Shown here: in pieces, positions 1-7,414 of the stretch
Layout: every line of letters begins with the position of its first letter
Numbering within the stretch: position 1 is the first letter of the stretch
Origin: Pseudonocardiales bacterium
Lineage (GTDB): Bacteria > Actinomycetota > Actinomycetes > Mycobacteriales > Pseudonocardiaceae
Direction: 5' to 3'
Assembly (NCBI GenBank): GCA_013695005.1
Contig: JACDBJ010000077.1
Location: 1-12,021, forward strand
DNA length: 12,021 nt
The notes under the pieces: generated by a model
Seen by the model: only the letters and a program-made list of their open reading frames with translations
Told to the model about the DNA's origin: nothing
The model's database searches: none
Made by a program: the position numbers and the translations under genes

Positions 1-333
1 TACAAGACCCTGGAGCGCAGCGCTTCCTTGCTCGACGATCTGAACGCGTTGATCAACCAACACATCGACGACGAGGAGCGCATCGCGCTGCCACTGCTCC
101 GCGAGCACATCACGTCGCAGGAGTGGCAAACCGTGGGCAACCAGGCGGAGGCCAAGATGTCGGGCCTGCAACGCAAGATCGCGTACGGGCACAGCGCGGT
201 GGAGGCCAACCCGGCGGAGCTGGCCGAGCTGATGGCGATGCTGCCGTTGCCGGTGCGCCTGATCCTCAAGTACAGCTACATGCCTTACGCCCGGCGTCGC
301 AACCGGGCGCTCTACCGGAGCGGAGCCGGCTGA
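1..333 (+). CDS. Hemerythrin HHE cation-binding domain protein, C-terminal part
   Basis: The reading frame is open from the left edge to the TGA at 331-333, so about 110 C-terminal residues are visible and the start lies outside the window. A helical stretch carries HIDDEE followed by RIALPLL, which fits the HxxxE iron-ligand motif of the last helix of hemerythrin-like (HHE) domains. The basic, Tyr/Pro-containing tail (MPYARRR) is common in actinobacterial members after the domain. Such proteins bind a di-iron centre and are linked to O2, NO or iron sensing; the substrate here is unknown. The earlier ligands lie upstream and cannot be checked. A TTG at 28 is only an internal codon. Confidence 0.75.
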   Translation, partial: YKTLERSASLLDDLNALINQHIDDEERIALPLLREHITSQEWQTVGNQAEAKMSGLQRKIAYGHSAVEANPAELAELMAMLPLPVRLILKYSYMPYARRRNRALYRSGAG

Positions 334-505
334 GCCGGTGATCCGGGCCGGTCGCGCGTTCGACGGCGAGCTCCAGAGAAGCCTGGACGGCCGGTTGAGT
401 TGTTGTCTGCATTGGGTTGGGCTCTCAGGTCGGGACGTTGGCCGCTATTTGCAAAACGCAACCAAAATAATTCGGTGCAATTGTCCACAGGCGGCTTGGC
501 TGGGC

Positions 506-533
506 TTGAGTTGTCGGGGTGGGTTGCCACAAT
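506..533 (+). promoter_or_regulatory. Possible leaderless promoter of the DUF222/HNH gene
   Basis: TTGAGT at 506-511 and CACAAT at 528-533 are separated by 16 bp, and each matches sigma-70 consensus at 4 of 6 positions. The -10 ends six bases before the ATG at 540, and no Shine-Dalgarno sequence precedes that ATG. This is compatible with a leaderless transcript. The rest of 334-505 shows no gene; it is less GC-rich than the surroundings, with an A-rich patch at 452-470. Confidence 0.3.
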
Positions 534-539
534 TGAGTC

Positions 540-1874
540 ATGGCCAGCAGCCCACTCGGCGACGCCCGCCATTTGTTGGTGGAGGGTATTGCGGCGTTGC
601 GGGCTGCGTCGGATTCCTCGGCTGATGGTGATACGCGCATTGCGGCGCTTGGGGTGTGTGAGTCGTTGACCCGGCAGTTGGAGCAGCTGTCGGTGGAGTT
701 GATCGCCGGGTTGGACACCGACGGGGTGTTCACCGAGCGTGGTTACACCCGCCCTGGTTTCGCCGTGGCCGATCTGCTGGGTTGCGATGTCGCCCTGGCG
801 ACGCGGCGGCTGAAGGTGGCCGAGCAGGTGGCGCAGCGGCGCACGTTGGACGGGCAGGTGTGCCCGCCGCGGTTGCCGGCCACCGCGGTGGTGTTCGCCG
901 GTGGTCAAACCAGCCTGCGCCATGTGGAAGTGATCACCGACGCGCTGGGCACCCCAGCCGCCGAGCGGCTCACGCCGCAGGGCTGGGCCGGGGTCGAAGA
1001 ACAGTTGGCTGAGCACGCCAAGATGTACCGGCCGCGCGAGTTGGCGGGGTTGGCCCGGGACCTGATCACCCTGCTGGATCAGGACGGGCCGGAACCCGAC
1101 GATCGGGAGTTGCCGCAGCTCAACGAGCTGCACCTGACCCGCAACCCGGCCGGTGCCGGTGGCCGCATCAAAGGTGTGCTCGACGCGCCGACGTTTGATG
1201 CGCTGGCCACCGCGCTGTCGGCGCTAACCCGGCCCACCACCGCCGGGGACACCCGCAGCCTCGGGGAGCGCCAGGCCGACGCCCTGGCCGAGGTCTGCCT
1301 GTACAGCCTCGATCACGGCCACACACCCAGCGTCGGTAGCGAACGGCCGCACCTGTCCGTCACCGTCAGCCTGACCGAGCTGCAAGGTCACGGCAGGGGT
1401 GCGGTGCTGGACACCGGGCCGCTCACCCCGAGCGAGCTGCGCAGGTTGGCTTGCGATGCCCGGGTCATCCCGGTAGTGCTCGGTGGGCACGGCCAGCCGG
1501 TGGATATCGGCCGGGCGATGCGCACCGTGCCTGCGCACCTACGCCGGGCCGTGGTGGTCCGCGACCAGGGCTGTGCGTTCCCCGGCTGCGACCGACAACC
1601 ATCGTGGTGCGAGGTGCATCATATCCTCGAATGGGAACTCGGCGGCCCTACAAACCTCGACAACTTGGTGATGCTGTGTCGATTCCATCACCGATTGCTC
1701 CACCATCCGGGATGGGCGGTCCGAATACACCACGGCCACCCCGAATTCATCCCACCTAAATGGATCGACACCCAACAAATACCACGCCGACGACCCCAGT
1801 CCCATCCCGTTCCCACACGACGAGAATCATCATCGCCTCCGACACAGCTGATGGCGGTCGGTGGGTCGTCATGA
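540..1874 (+). CDS. DUF222 domain-containing HNH endonuclease (13E12 repeat family)
   Basis: The 444-residue product has the two-part layout of the 13E12/DUF222 family: a DUF222 region over about residues 10-300 and a C-terminal HNH nuclease domain. The HNH core is complete. C345 and C350 (CAFPGC), C357 with H360/H361 (CEVHH), the Asn-rich turn around N372-N375 and C380/H383/H384 (CRFHH) match the zinc and metal ligands of the family. A proline- and serine-rich basic tail follows. The biological role of the family is unsettled. Members are multicopy in mycobacteria, and one (REP13E12) is a known prophage integration site. Codons in the first 200 nt favour G/T endings more than the neighbours do. 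The gene converges on the sigma-factor gene; both stop in the palindrome TCATGA at 1869-1874. Confidence 0.93.
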   Translation: MASSPLGDARHLLVEGIAALRAASDSSADGDTRIAALGVCESLTRQLEQLSVELIAGLDTDGVFTERGYTRPGFAVADLLGCDVALATRRLKVAEQVAQRRTLDGQVCPPRLPATAVVFAGGQTSLRHVEVITDALGTPAAERLTPQGWAGVEEQLAEHAKMYRPRELAGLARDLITLLDQDGPEPDDRELPQLNELHLTRNPAGAGGRIKGVLDAPTFDALATALSALTRPTTAGDTRSLGERQADALAEVCLYSLDHGHTPSVGSERPHLSVTVSLTELQGHGRGAVLDTGPLTPSELRRLACDARVIPVVLGGHGQPVDIGRAMRTVPAHLRRAVVVRDQGCAFPGCDRQPSWCEVHHILEWELGGPTNLDNLVMLCRFHHRLLHHPGWAVRIHHGHPEFIPPKWIDTQQIPRRRPQSHPVPTRRESSSPPTQLMAVGGSS

Positions 1875-3098
1875 TGGCGGCGGCGCGCCCTCATCCGGCT
1901 CGGCAAGGCGCGCCGCCCGCAGCGAGAGGTAGCGCTGCTCCGGCACGCTGGCCGTCATCCGCGCCGCCCGCTGGTAGTACTGCCGCGCGGCCTCGGCGTC
2001 CCCGGCGAGTTCGAGCAGGTGGCCGCGGACCGACTCCAGCCGGTGGTTGCGCGCCATCCGCTCGTCGGCGTCGAGGGTTCCGAGCAGGGCGAGGCCGGCC
2101 CGCGGCCCGTGCACCATGGCCAGCGCGACCGCCCGGTTGAGGGTGACGACCGGGCCAGGGGTGGCGATCTCCAGTACCTCGTACAGCGCGAGGATCTGCG
2201 GCCAGTCGGTCGCGTCGGCTTCGGGCGCCTCGTCGTGCACCGCGGCGATGGCGGCCTGCACCTGGTACGGACCGAGCGGCCCGGAGCCGAGCGTGCGGTC
2301 GATGAGGGTGGTGCCTTCCTGGATCTGGCCGGCGTCCCAGAGCTCGCGGCGCTGCTCGGCCAGCTGGACCGGAGTCCCGTCGGGGTGCGTCCGGGCCGCC
2401 CGCCGCGCGTCGGTGAGCAGCATGAGGGCGAGCAGGCCGGCGACCTCGCCCTCGGCGGGCACCAGCCGGTGTAGCAGGCGAGCGAGCCGGATCGCCTCGC
2501 TGGTGAGGTCGGTGCGCTGCAGCTGCGGCCCCGAGCTGGCCGTGTAGCCCTCGTTGAAGATCAGGTAGAGCACCTGGAGCACGACGCCGAGGCGCTCCAC
2601 GCGCTCGGAGCCCAGCGGCATGTCGAAGGAGGTGCCGGTGCTCTTGATGCGCTGCTTGGCGCGGCTGATGCGTTGGGCCATGGTCGCCTCGGGGACCAGG
2701 AACGCGCTGGCGATCTCGGCCGTGGTCAGGCCGCCGACCGCCCGGAGCGTCAGCGCGAGCTGCGACGGCGCCGACAGCCATGGGTGGCAGCACAGAAACA
2801 GCAACATGAGGGTGTCGTCCTGGCCGGGCACCGGTGTCGGCGTCGCCGGCGCGAGCGCGGCGGCCGTGCTCTCCCGAAGACGTCGCGCGCTCTCGCTGCG
2901 CCACTCGTCGATCAGGCGGCGCGACGCCACCGCCACCAGCCACGACAGCGGGCTGACCGGGATGCCGTCGCGCGGCCACTGGACGCCTGCGGCGAGCAGC
3001 GCTTCCTGCACGGCGTCTTCGCACGCGTCGAACTGGCCATGCCGCCGGACGAGCACGGCGAGGGCCTGCGGCACGAGCTCGCGCAGCAGGCCCTCCAC
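1869..3098 (-). CDS. ECF42-type RNA polymerase sigma factor with C-terminal TPR-like extension
   Basis: The 409-residue protein begins with sigma region 2 (about 5-75, with FDACEDAVQEALLAA). It continues with region 4 (about 108-152, helix-turn-helix around LTTAEIASAFLVPEATMAQR), then the DUF6596 signature LYLIFNEGY near 178-186, and a long helical TPR-like tail to 409. This architecture, plus the DGPF gene immediately upstream, is that of ECF group 42. In this group the C-terminal extension rather than an anti-sigma factor is thought to control activity, and no anti-sigma gene is present here. The GTG start gives the family's usual N-terminus, although GGGAG lies directly against it with no spacer. 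Translation is therefore probably coupled to the DGPF gene, whose stop is 10 bases upstream. Regulon and stimulus are unknown. Confidence 0.93.
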   Translation of the reverse strand: MEGLLRELVPQALAVLVRRHGQFDACEDAVQEALLAAGVQWPRDGIPVSPLSWLVAVASRRLIDEWRSESARRLRESTAAALAPATPTPVPGQDDTLMLLFLCCHPWLSAPSQLALTLRAVGGLTTAEIASAFLVPEATMAQRISRAKQRIKSTGTSFDMPLGSERVERLGVVLQVLYLIFNEGYTASSGPQLQRTDLTSEAIRLARLLHRLVPAEGEVAGLLALMLLTDARRAARTHPDGTPVQLAEQRRELWDAGQIQEGTTLIDRTLGSGPLGPYQVQAAIAAVHDEAPEADATDWPQILALYEVLEIATPGPVVTLNRAVALAMVHGPRAGLALLGTLDADERMARNHRLESVRGHLLELAGDAEAARQYYQRAARMTASVPEQRYLSLRAARLAEPDEGAPPPS

Positions 3099-3108
3099 CT
3101 CCCTGATC

Positions 3109-3471
3109 TCAGTACTCAGGAGGGGCGTCCGCGATCTGGCGCACCTCGAGCGGCCCGTGGGTGAAGTCCACGATGTGCGTCGCGATCTCCAGCGCCCGCT
3201 TCTCGCTCTCGACGTCCACGATCCAGTAGCCGGCCAGCGACTCCTTGGACTCGGCGAATGGCCCGTCGGAAGGGACCGCGATGCCGCCGTCGTAGCGGAC
3301 GGTCTTGGCCTGGGATGCGTCGGCGAGGCCCTCGGCGGAGACCAGCTCGCCGGCGTTGGTCAGGTCGTCGTTGACCGTGCCCATGAACTCGATCATCTCC
3401 TTGATCCACTCGACCGAGCGCGTCTCCATCATGCTGGCCTGGTCACCGAACATCATCAGGATGTACTTCAT
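3109..3471 (-). CDS. YCII-related DGPF-domain protein
   Basis: This 120-residue alpha/beta-barrel protein of the YCII family carries the diagnostic DGPF at residues 69-72 (SDGPFAESKE), followed by the GYWIVD strand. The usual family opening, MKYILMMFGD, fixes the start at the ATG ending at 3471. GGGAG at 3478-3482 sits six bases upstream of that ATG, while the ATG at 3477 and the longer open frame to 3549 have no usable ribosome site. It is the first gene of an operon with the ECF42-type sigma factor, a pairing conserved across bacteria. The biochemical role of DGPF proteins is not established; they may be targets of the sigma factor or enzymes of a stress pathway. Confidence 0.92.
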   Translation of the reverse strand: MKYILMMFGDQASMMETRSVEWIKEMIEFMGTVNDDLTNAGELVSAEGLADASQAKTVRYDGGIAVPSDGPFAESKESLAGYWIVDVESEKRALEIATHIVDFTHGPLEVRQIADAPPEY

Positions 3472-3521
3472 GGTCATCTCCCTGTCTCGACGCCTCGGGG
3501 TCGGGCGCCGTTCGGGACTGG

Positions 3522-3548
3522 GTCGGAACCGACGAGGGGTTCTCGACA
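3522..3548 (-). promoter_or_regulatory. Putative ECF42-dependent promoter of the DGPF-sigma operon
   Basis: Read on the minus strand, TGTCGA (3548-3543) is followed after 17 bases by CGAC (3525-3522). As I recall, the published ECF42 promoter motif is TGTCGA at -35 and CG(A/T)C at -10, so both boxes match. The predicted transcription start near 3515 gives a 5' leader of about 40 bases before the ATG at 3471. Location, orientation and spacing imply that the sigma factor drives its own operon. The -10 overlaps a small inverted repeat, GTCGG-AA-CCGAC (3522-3533). Confidence 0.6.
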
Positions 3549-3577
3549 CTCCGCTACCGGAAATCTAGCTCTGGCGG

Positions 3578-3670
3578 TTGGTCACCTGCGTAGCTTGGTC
3601 GTTCCTGCTGTTCGGCATCCTCTCGGTGCTGACGATCATTACGCAGGTCGGCAAGCTGTTCGGCGACTAG
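3578..3670 (+). other. Possible 30-residue single-TM micro-ORF or gene fragment
   Basis: In the gap between the DGPF operon and the DUF1206 gene, a TTG at 3578 opens a 30-codon frame ending with TAG at 3668-3670. The predicted peptide starts with a short polar stretch, then has a hydrophobic segment (AWSFLLFGILSVLTII) and ends in the polar tail QVGKLFGD. That is the pattern of a single-span membrane peptide. There is no convincing ribosome site, and the frame is closed by TAG at 3566-3568 just upstream. It could be a real micro-protein, the end of a decayed membrane-protein gene, or chance. I see nothing else in 3549-3741 apart from the promoter and ribosome site listed separately. Confidence 0.25.
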
Positions 3671-3731
3671 CTGCCGCCATTCGGCCGTCTGGCGCTGCGC
3701 CGGGCGATGAGTCAGGCTGCTGGCTGGCTCG

Positions 3732-3737
3732 AGGAGG
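3732..3737 (+). promoter_or_regulatory. Ribosome binding site deciding the DUF1206 start
   Basis: AGGAGG lies four bases before the ATG at 3742. It rules out the much longer upstream extension of this frame, which is antisense to the sigma-factor operon. Confidence 0.75.
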
Positions 3738-3741
3738 CGGT

Positions 3742-4551
3742 ATGGCTGTCGAAGAAGCCAGCGAGCAGGTCCGGGAGGCCGCGGAGAGCAAGCCGGTTCG
3801 GGCGTTGGCCCGTGCCGGGCTTGTGGCGTACGGCGTGGTGTGGTTGCTCGTGGCGGCGCTCGCCGTGCAGGTGGCGCTCGGGCAGGGCGGGGACGCGGAC
3901 AAGGCCGGCGCGTTGGAGACGCTCGCCGCAGCAGGGGCAGGTGCGGCATTGCTCTGGTTGATCGCGGTGGGTCTGGTTGCGATGGTTGTCTGGCAGCTGG
4001 CGGAGGCCATCTGGGGCGACCGCTCCGTCAGCGCGCCGGGTCGACGGCTGTGGCGTCGGGTGATCCACGTGGCCGAGGCGATCGCATTCGGGGTGCTCGC
4101 CTACAGCGCCGGCAAGATCGCCGCCGCCGGCGGGGACGCTCCGGAGAAGTCGACGGCGCCGACGAGCCTGTTCGGGATCGGCGGCCGCGGCCTCGTCGGC
4201 GCCATCGGCGTGGGTGTCCTCGTGGTCGCGGCAGTTCTCATCTACCGCGGCATCAACAAGTCCTTCCTCTCCGACCTCGACCTGAGCGAGGCGGACGCGC
4301 GCGCCGCTCGGGTGGCGACCCGGCTGGGTCAGATCGGCTTCCCGGCGCTCGGGTTCGCCTTCGCGACCATCGGCGTGCTGCTGCTGATCGCGGCGTTCCG
4401 CAACGACTCGCAACAACAGGTCGGGCTCGACGCCGGGCTCAAGACGCTCGCCGGGCAGCCCTACGGGCCGTACCTGCTCCTGCTGCTCGCCGCTGGGGTT
4501 GCGTGCTACGGCGTCTACTGCCTGTTCGACGCCCGGTTCCGCAAGGCTTAG
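3742..4551 (+). CDS. DUF1206 family integral membrane protein
   Basis: The 269-residue product has six predicted membrane helices at about 23-48, 66-90, 106-130, 150-170, 196-220 and 241-263. They form three repeats of a two-helix unit, as in DUF1206. Each repeat begins with the family pattern: ARAGLVAYGVVWLLVA, VIHVAEAIAFGVLAYSAGK, and LGQIGFPALGFAFATIG. The C-terminus, PYGPYLLLLLAAGVACYGVY followed by FDARFRK, is also typical. Length is normal for the family. The function of DUF1206 proteins is unknown; the location is the cytoplasmic membrane. The open frame extends far upstream of the ATG, but the AGGAGG site and the family N-terminus place the start at 3742. The gene converges on the hydrolase with only five bases between stops and no visible terminator hairpin. 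Confidence 0.9.
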   Translation: MAVEEASEQVREAAESKPVRALARAGLVAYGVVWLLVAALAVQVALGQGGDADKAGALETLAAAGAGAALLWLIAVGLVAMVVWQLAEAIWGDRSVSAPGRRLWRRVIHVAEAIAFGVLAYSAGKIAAAGGDAPEKSTAPTSLFGIGGRGLVGAIGVGVLVVAAVLIYRGINKSFLSDLDLSEADARAARVATRLGQIGFPALGFAFATIGVLLLIAAFRNDSQQQVGLDAGLKTLAGQPYGPYLLLLLAAGVACYGVYCLFDARFRKA

Positions 4552-4556
4552 CCGTC

Positions 4557-6173
4557 CTAGCCGCCGGTCGGTGGCTTCGCCGAAGCGGCAGGTACCTGCG
4601 GGCAGGTCGTGCCGTCGGTAGGCGCCTGCCCGGACAGCAGGGAACGCACGGCGTCGTTGATGCACGGACCGCTGGACCCGTACGCGCCGTGCCCGACCCC
4701 GTCGCGAGTCAGGAGCACGCCCGACTCCAGTCGGTCGGCCATCGCCTGCGCCCACGGGTAGGGCGTCTGCGGATCCTCCCGTCCGCCGACCACCAGGATC
4801 GGGGCCGCGCCGGCGCCGGTCAGCGGACCGAGGTAGCGGTCGGGGTTCTGCGCCGGCCACGACGCACAGGCCAGCAGGACGTAGCTGGACAGGTTGCCGA
4901 AACGCGCGGCCTGCTGCGCGGTCTGCTCGGCGTTGCGGTCATGCGCCGCGACGTCCTGGGGGACGGCCCGGTCCAGGCAGTTGACGCTGGCGTTGGCCTC
5001 CTCCAGCCCGCTCGGCTTGCCGTCAGGATCGCGCGCCAACGCGTTGGCCAGCCTGTAGAGCAACGTGCCGTTTCCGGCTTCGGCGGCCACCAGCCCGAGG
5101 GTCAGGACCGGCCAGAGCTGCGGCTTGAACATCGCGACCCGGGCGGCGAGCAGCGCGATAGCGCCGTCCACCTTCCCGGCGGGGACGTTCCCCGCGGCCG
5201 GTGTCGGCAACGGTTGCGCCTCCAGGCGTTTGACCAGCGCGTCGAACGCCTCGGCGGGCCGGCCGGCGCCGAACGGGCACGCTGGGCCCTCGGCCTGGCA
5301 GGTCTCGAAGTAGCGCTGCAGCAGCTGCTCACCGCCGACCGCCTGGTCCAGGCTGGCCGCGAGTGGATCCTGCTGCCAGCGCTCCGGATGCACCGGGGCG
5401 TCGAGCACCATGTGTCGCACCCGCTTGGGGAACAGGGTCGCGTAGGTCGCGCCGAGCAGAGTGCCGTATGACGTCCCGAGGTGGCTGATCGTTTCCTCGC
5501 CCAGCGCGGCGCGCACCTGGTCCATGTCGCGGGCGACGTTGTCGGTGGACAGCTGGGCGAGCAGGGCACGGTCGTTGGACCGGCCGCATGCCTCGCTGAA
5601 CTTTCGAGCTTCGGCTTCGAGCTCAGGCCTGGGCAGGCCGGCCGGGAGGCTGGGGTTGAGGTCGCCGGCCAGCTTCGCCTCGCGCTCGGCGTCCGAGAGG
5701 CAGCGGACCTGCCCGCTTGCGCCGACGCCCCGCGGATCCATCCCCACGAAGTCGTAGCGGGCCACCAGCTCCGGGCCGAACGGCGGCGCCACGCCGGGCT
5801 GCGCCGGCGCGACGATCGACTGGACCTGCTGGCTGGCGGGGGCACCGGGACCGCCGGGGTTGACCAGCAGAATCCCGATCCGGCGGCCCAGGTCGGTAGC
5901 CCGATGGCGGACCAGGCCGAGCTGCAGGGTCGCGCCGGCTGGCTGGGCGTAGTCCACCGGGACGGTGACCTTGGCACAGTCCAGACCGGCACCGCACGGC
6001 TGCCACGCCGGCGACGGTGGTGGGGCGATGCTGGCCACGGATGGCTGCGCGCCCGGATCCGGATTCACCGTGCAGCCCGTGACTGCAATGCCGACCGCCG
6101 CCAGCGCGGCGAACCCGGCCCGCATCAGCCGCGGTCGACGCCGCTCTACCCGCTGTTCAACTACGCCCGCCAT
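4557..6173 (-). CDS. Exported alpha/beta-hydrolase lipoprotein, TAP-like (tripeptidyl aminopeptidase family)
   Basis: About 538 residues from the ATG at 6173. An Arg-rich n-region and hydrophobic segment lead to the lipobox VTGC, with C34 as the predicted lipidated cysteine, so the enzyme should sit on the outer face of the membrane. The catalytic apparatus is complete. The oxyanion loop is NPGGPG, the nucleophile is S235 in GTSYG, the acid is probably D467 in GGREDPQTP, and the base is H495 in GVGHGAYG. C-terminal cysteines fit the TAP-like C-terminal domain. Relatives include Streptomyces Slp/Tap aminopeptidases and mycobacterial Hip1-type proteases, so peptide or ester hydrolysis is expected, substrate unknown. 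A GTG at 6194 would add seven residues. I prefer 6173 because a G-run lies at ribosome-site distance; an ATG at 6125 is a shorter option. Confidence 0.9.
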   Translation of the reverse strand: MAGVVEQRVERRRPRLMRAGFAALAAVGIAVTGCTVNPDPGAQPSVASIAPPPSPAWQPCGAGLDCAKVTVPVDYAQPAGATLQLGLVRHRATDLGRRIGILLVNPGGPGAPASQQVQSIVAPAQPGVAPPFGPELVARYDFVGMDPRGVGASGQVRCLSDAEREAKLAGDLNPSLPAGLPRPELEAEARKFSEACGRSNDRALLAQLSTDNVARDMDQVRAALGEETISHLGTSYGTLLGATYATLFPKRVRHMVLDAPVHPERWQQDPLAASLDQAVGGEQLLQRYFETCQAEGPACPFGAGRPAEAFDALVKRLEAQPLPTPAAGNVPAGKVDGAIALLAARVAMFKPQLWPVLTLGLVAAEAGNGTLLYRLANALARDPDGKPSGLEEANASVNCLDRAVPQDVAAHDRNAEQTAQQAARFGNLSSYVLLACASWPAQNPDRYLGPLTGAGAAPILVVGGREDPQTPYPWAQAMADRLESGVLLTRDGVGHGAYGSSGPCINDAVRSLLSGQAPTDGTTCPQVPAASAKPPTGG

Positions 6174-6277
6174 CGCCGACCCCCCAGCCAACACCCTTCA
6201 GCGCGGGGAACGTATCAGCGACGCGCTGGGAGCGCCGGGCGGGGAAGCGGTGATCGATCCGGTTCGCGGGCGGTCAA

Positions 6278-6555
6278 ATGGGGCAACCCCATGGCATGCC
6301 TGAGTTGACGTTGGACGAGGAGCTGTTCCTGCTCACCCGCGACGAGGACAGCGGCAAGGATCAGACGTCCTGGGGCGTCGACGGGCCGCTGGCCAAAGAG
6401 CACCGCAAGGGGGCGCAGCGGCGCGCCAAGTCGTTCCTGCGCGAGGGGCCGGTGGGAGGCGCCGTAGGGGACGCGGTCGACGACGTCAATTGATCATGTA
6501 TAGCGCGATCATGGGCGGCGCGTTCGCAGTCTCCTCCGGCGACGGCGGCAGCTGA
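6278..6555 (+). pseudogene. Decayed GPP34-like gene (internal deletion plus frameshift)
   Basis: The frame from 6278 (or the ATG at 6296) begins ELTLDEELFLLTRDEDSGK, which resembles the N-terminus of bacterial GPP34 proteins (EELLLLALDDETGK type). It then jumps at about 6393 to GAQRRAKSFLREG and AVGDAVDDVN, which resembles the family's C-terminus. About 130 central residues of a normal protein of about 220 appear to be missing. The frame stops at TGA 6491-6493. The expected C-terminal residues continue in the next frame (LIMYSAIMGGAFAVSS) to TGA at 6553-6555. No ribosome site precedes either ATG. GPP34 domains bind phosphoinositides in eukaryotic GOLPH3; the bacterial role is unclear. Family assignment is from pattern memory. 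A short expressed 71-residue protein is the alternative. Confidence 0.55.
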
Positions 6556-6585
6556 GCTCGGAGGGCGTCGGCCTCGACGTCCGCC

Positions 6586-7365
6586 TTATCCGGTGAGGCG
6601 TGGGCCGCCGGCCAGCCGGCTCAGCTCCATCGCGAGCTGAGCGGGTTGGTCCGCAGGGCGCTCGAACGCCAGCCGCACATCGCGGTCGCGGTCGGCGTCC
6701 TCAACTCGTAGCCGCAGGCCGAGCCGGTCAACGCCCAGCGGGCGGACCCGCCGTTGGCGCCCGCCGCGCCGGTGTGAGTCGGCGGTCTTGCCGGCCAGCT
6801 CTTCGAGGAGGTCGGGGTGCCGATGGTCGAGGTGGCGCAGCCATTCGGCTTCGAGAGTGCGCAGCGGGTCGGGGCTGGCCTGCTCGATATCTCCTGGACC
6901 GAGGATGGCTGTTCCGTCGGCGTCGGCCAGCACGACGAAGGCCGGACGTAACCAGACGATGCTGGCGCAGTGCCCGAGGTCGAGCAGCCGCTCCGACGGG
7001 TGCTTCTCGGCGATCCACAGCGCGGCCGATCGCGCGTCCTCGGGGGCGAGCGCCTGTAGCCAGCCGCTGATCCAGAGCAGCCCGCGAACTGGTTGACGCA
7101 GCGGCACCGGAGCGATGTCGGCTACCTCGACCATCGCGGCGAGGTCACCCGAGGGCGTCATCTCCACCGCCGCATGCAGCGGATGCTCGTCAGCCAGCAG
7201 CAGCGCCGCCGATCCGTCAGGAGCCAGACGGTAGAGGTCTGGGTGCGCCGGCGGCATGTCCGCCCCGACGACGGTTGCGCGTCCTGTTCCTGCGGTGATG
7301 CTCCGTGCTCGGGTCGCCGCCAGCGGTTTGGGCGGACGACAGGTCTGGTTTGTGTTCAATCCCAA
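6586..7365 (-). CDS. DUF2470 domain protein (haem/iron-utilisation related)
   Basis: The protein of about 259 residues has two parts. Residues 15-165 form a split-barrel-like region (ATRARSITAGTGRATVVG, then GDLAAMVEVADIAPVPLR, then GLLWISGWLQAL). Residues 166-252 form a DUF2470 domain (DPLRTLEAEWLRHLDHRH, then RPLGVDRLGLRLRV, then RDVRLAFERPAD). Homologues are found beside siderophore or haem uptake genes, and some DUF2470 proteins bind haem; the activity of this group is not established. The start is uncertain: TTG at 7365 lies three bases after GGGGG, while TTG at 7359 has better spacing. There is no ATG in frame before the upstream stop. The IdeR/DtxR box and a -10 (TACACT) directly upstream indicate repression by iron. 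Confidence 0.8.
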   Translation of the reverse strand: MGLNTNQTCRPPKPLAATRARSITAGTGRATVVGADMPPAHPDLYRLAPDGSAALLLADEHPLHAAVEMTPSGDLAAMVEVADIAPVPLRQPVRGLLWISGWLQALAPEDARSAALWIAEKHPSERLLDLGHCASIVWLRPAFVVLADADGTAILGPGDIEQASPDPLRTLEAEWLRHLDHRHPDLLEELAGKTADSHRRGGRQRRVRPLGVDRLGLRLRVEDADRDRDVRLAFERPADQPAQLAMELSRLAGGPRLTG

Positions 7366-7414
7366 CGACCCCCGCAGCTCGACGGCTTGGACTGTTCCTC
7401 ACCATGACACGTTA

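Noticed and set aside
478..535. Two CAATTG palindromes (478-483 and 530-535) upstream of the HNH gene
   Set aside because: Six-base palindromes without longer shared flanks; chance or part of a -10 is enough to explain them.
312..1133. A 273-codon minus-strand frame across the HNH gene start
   Set aside because: No motif is present, and it is antisense to the well-supported DUF222 gene.
3522..3533. Small inverted repeat GTCGG-AA-CCGAC as an operator
   Set aside because: It overlaps the proposed ECF42 -10, whose own sequence accounts for one arm; there is no second copy or other support.
2620..3741. Long plus-strand extension of the DUF1206 reading frame (643 codons in total)
   Set aside because: It is antisense to the sigma-factor and DGPF genes and is open only because of high GC. 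A ribosome site and family homology begin at 3742.
4552..4556. Transcription terminators between convergent genes (1869, 4552, 8147 and 9724 junctions)
   Set aside because: No GC-rich stem followed by a T-run could be seen at any of these junctions.
3712..4860. A 382-codon minus-strand frame opposite DUF1206
   Set aside because: Low-complexity Arg/Ala/Asp composition without motifs; a shadow of the DUF1206 and hydrolase genes.
3840..5471. A 543-codon plus-strand frame
   Set aside because: Arg-, Gly- and Ala-rich composition with no family features. It lies in another frame of DUF1206 and antisense to the hydrolase, both well supported.
5481..6308. A 275-codon plus-strand frame
   Set aside because: Antisense to the hydrolase signal peptide and catalytic region, with no recognisable domain.
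7217..7405. A 62-codon minus-strand frame starting with ATG right after the iron box
   Set aside because: No family resemblance; the DUF2470 frame overlaps it with clear homology, so this ATG is probably not used.
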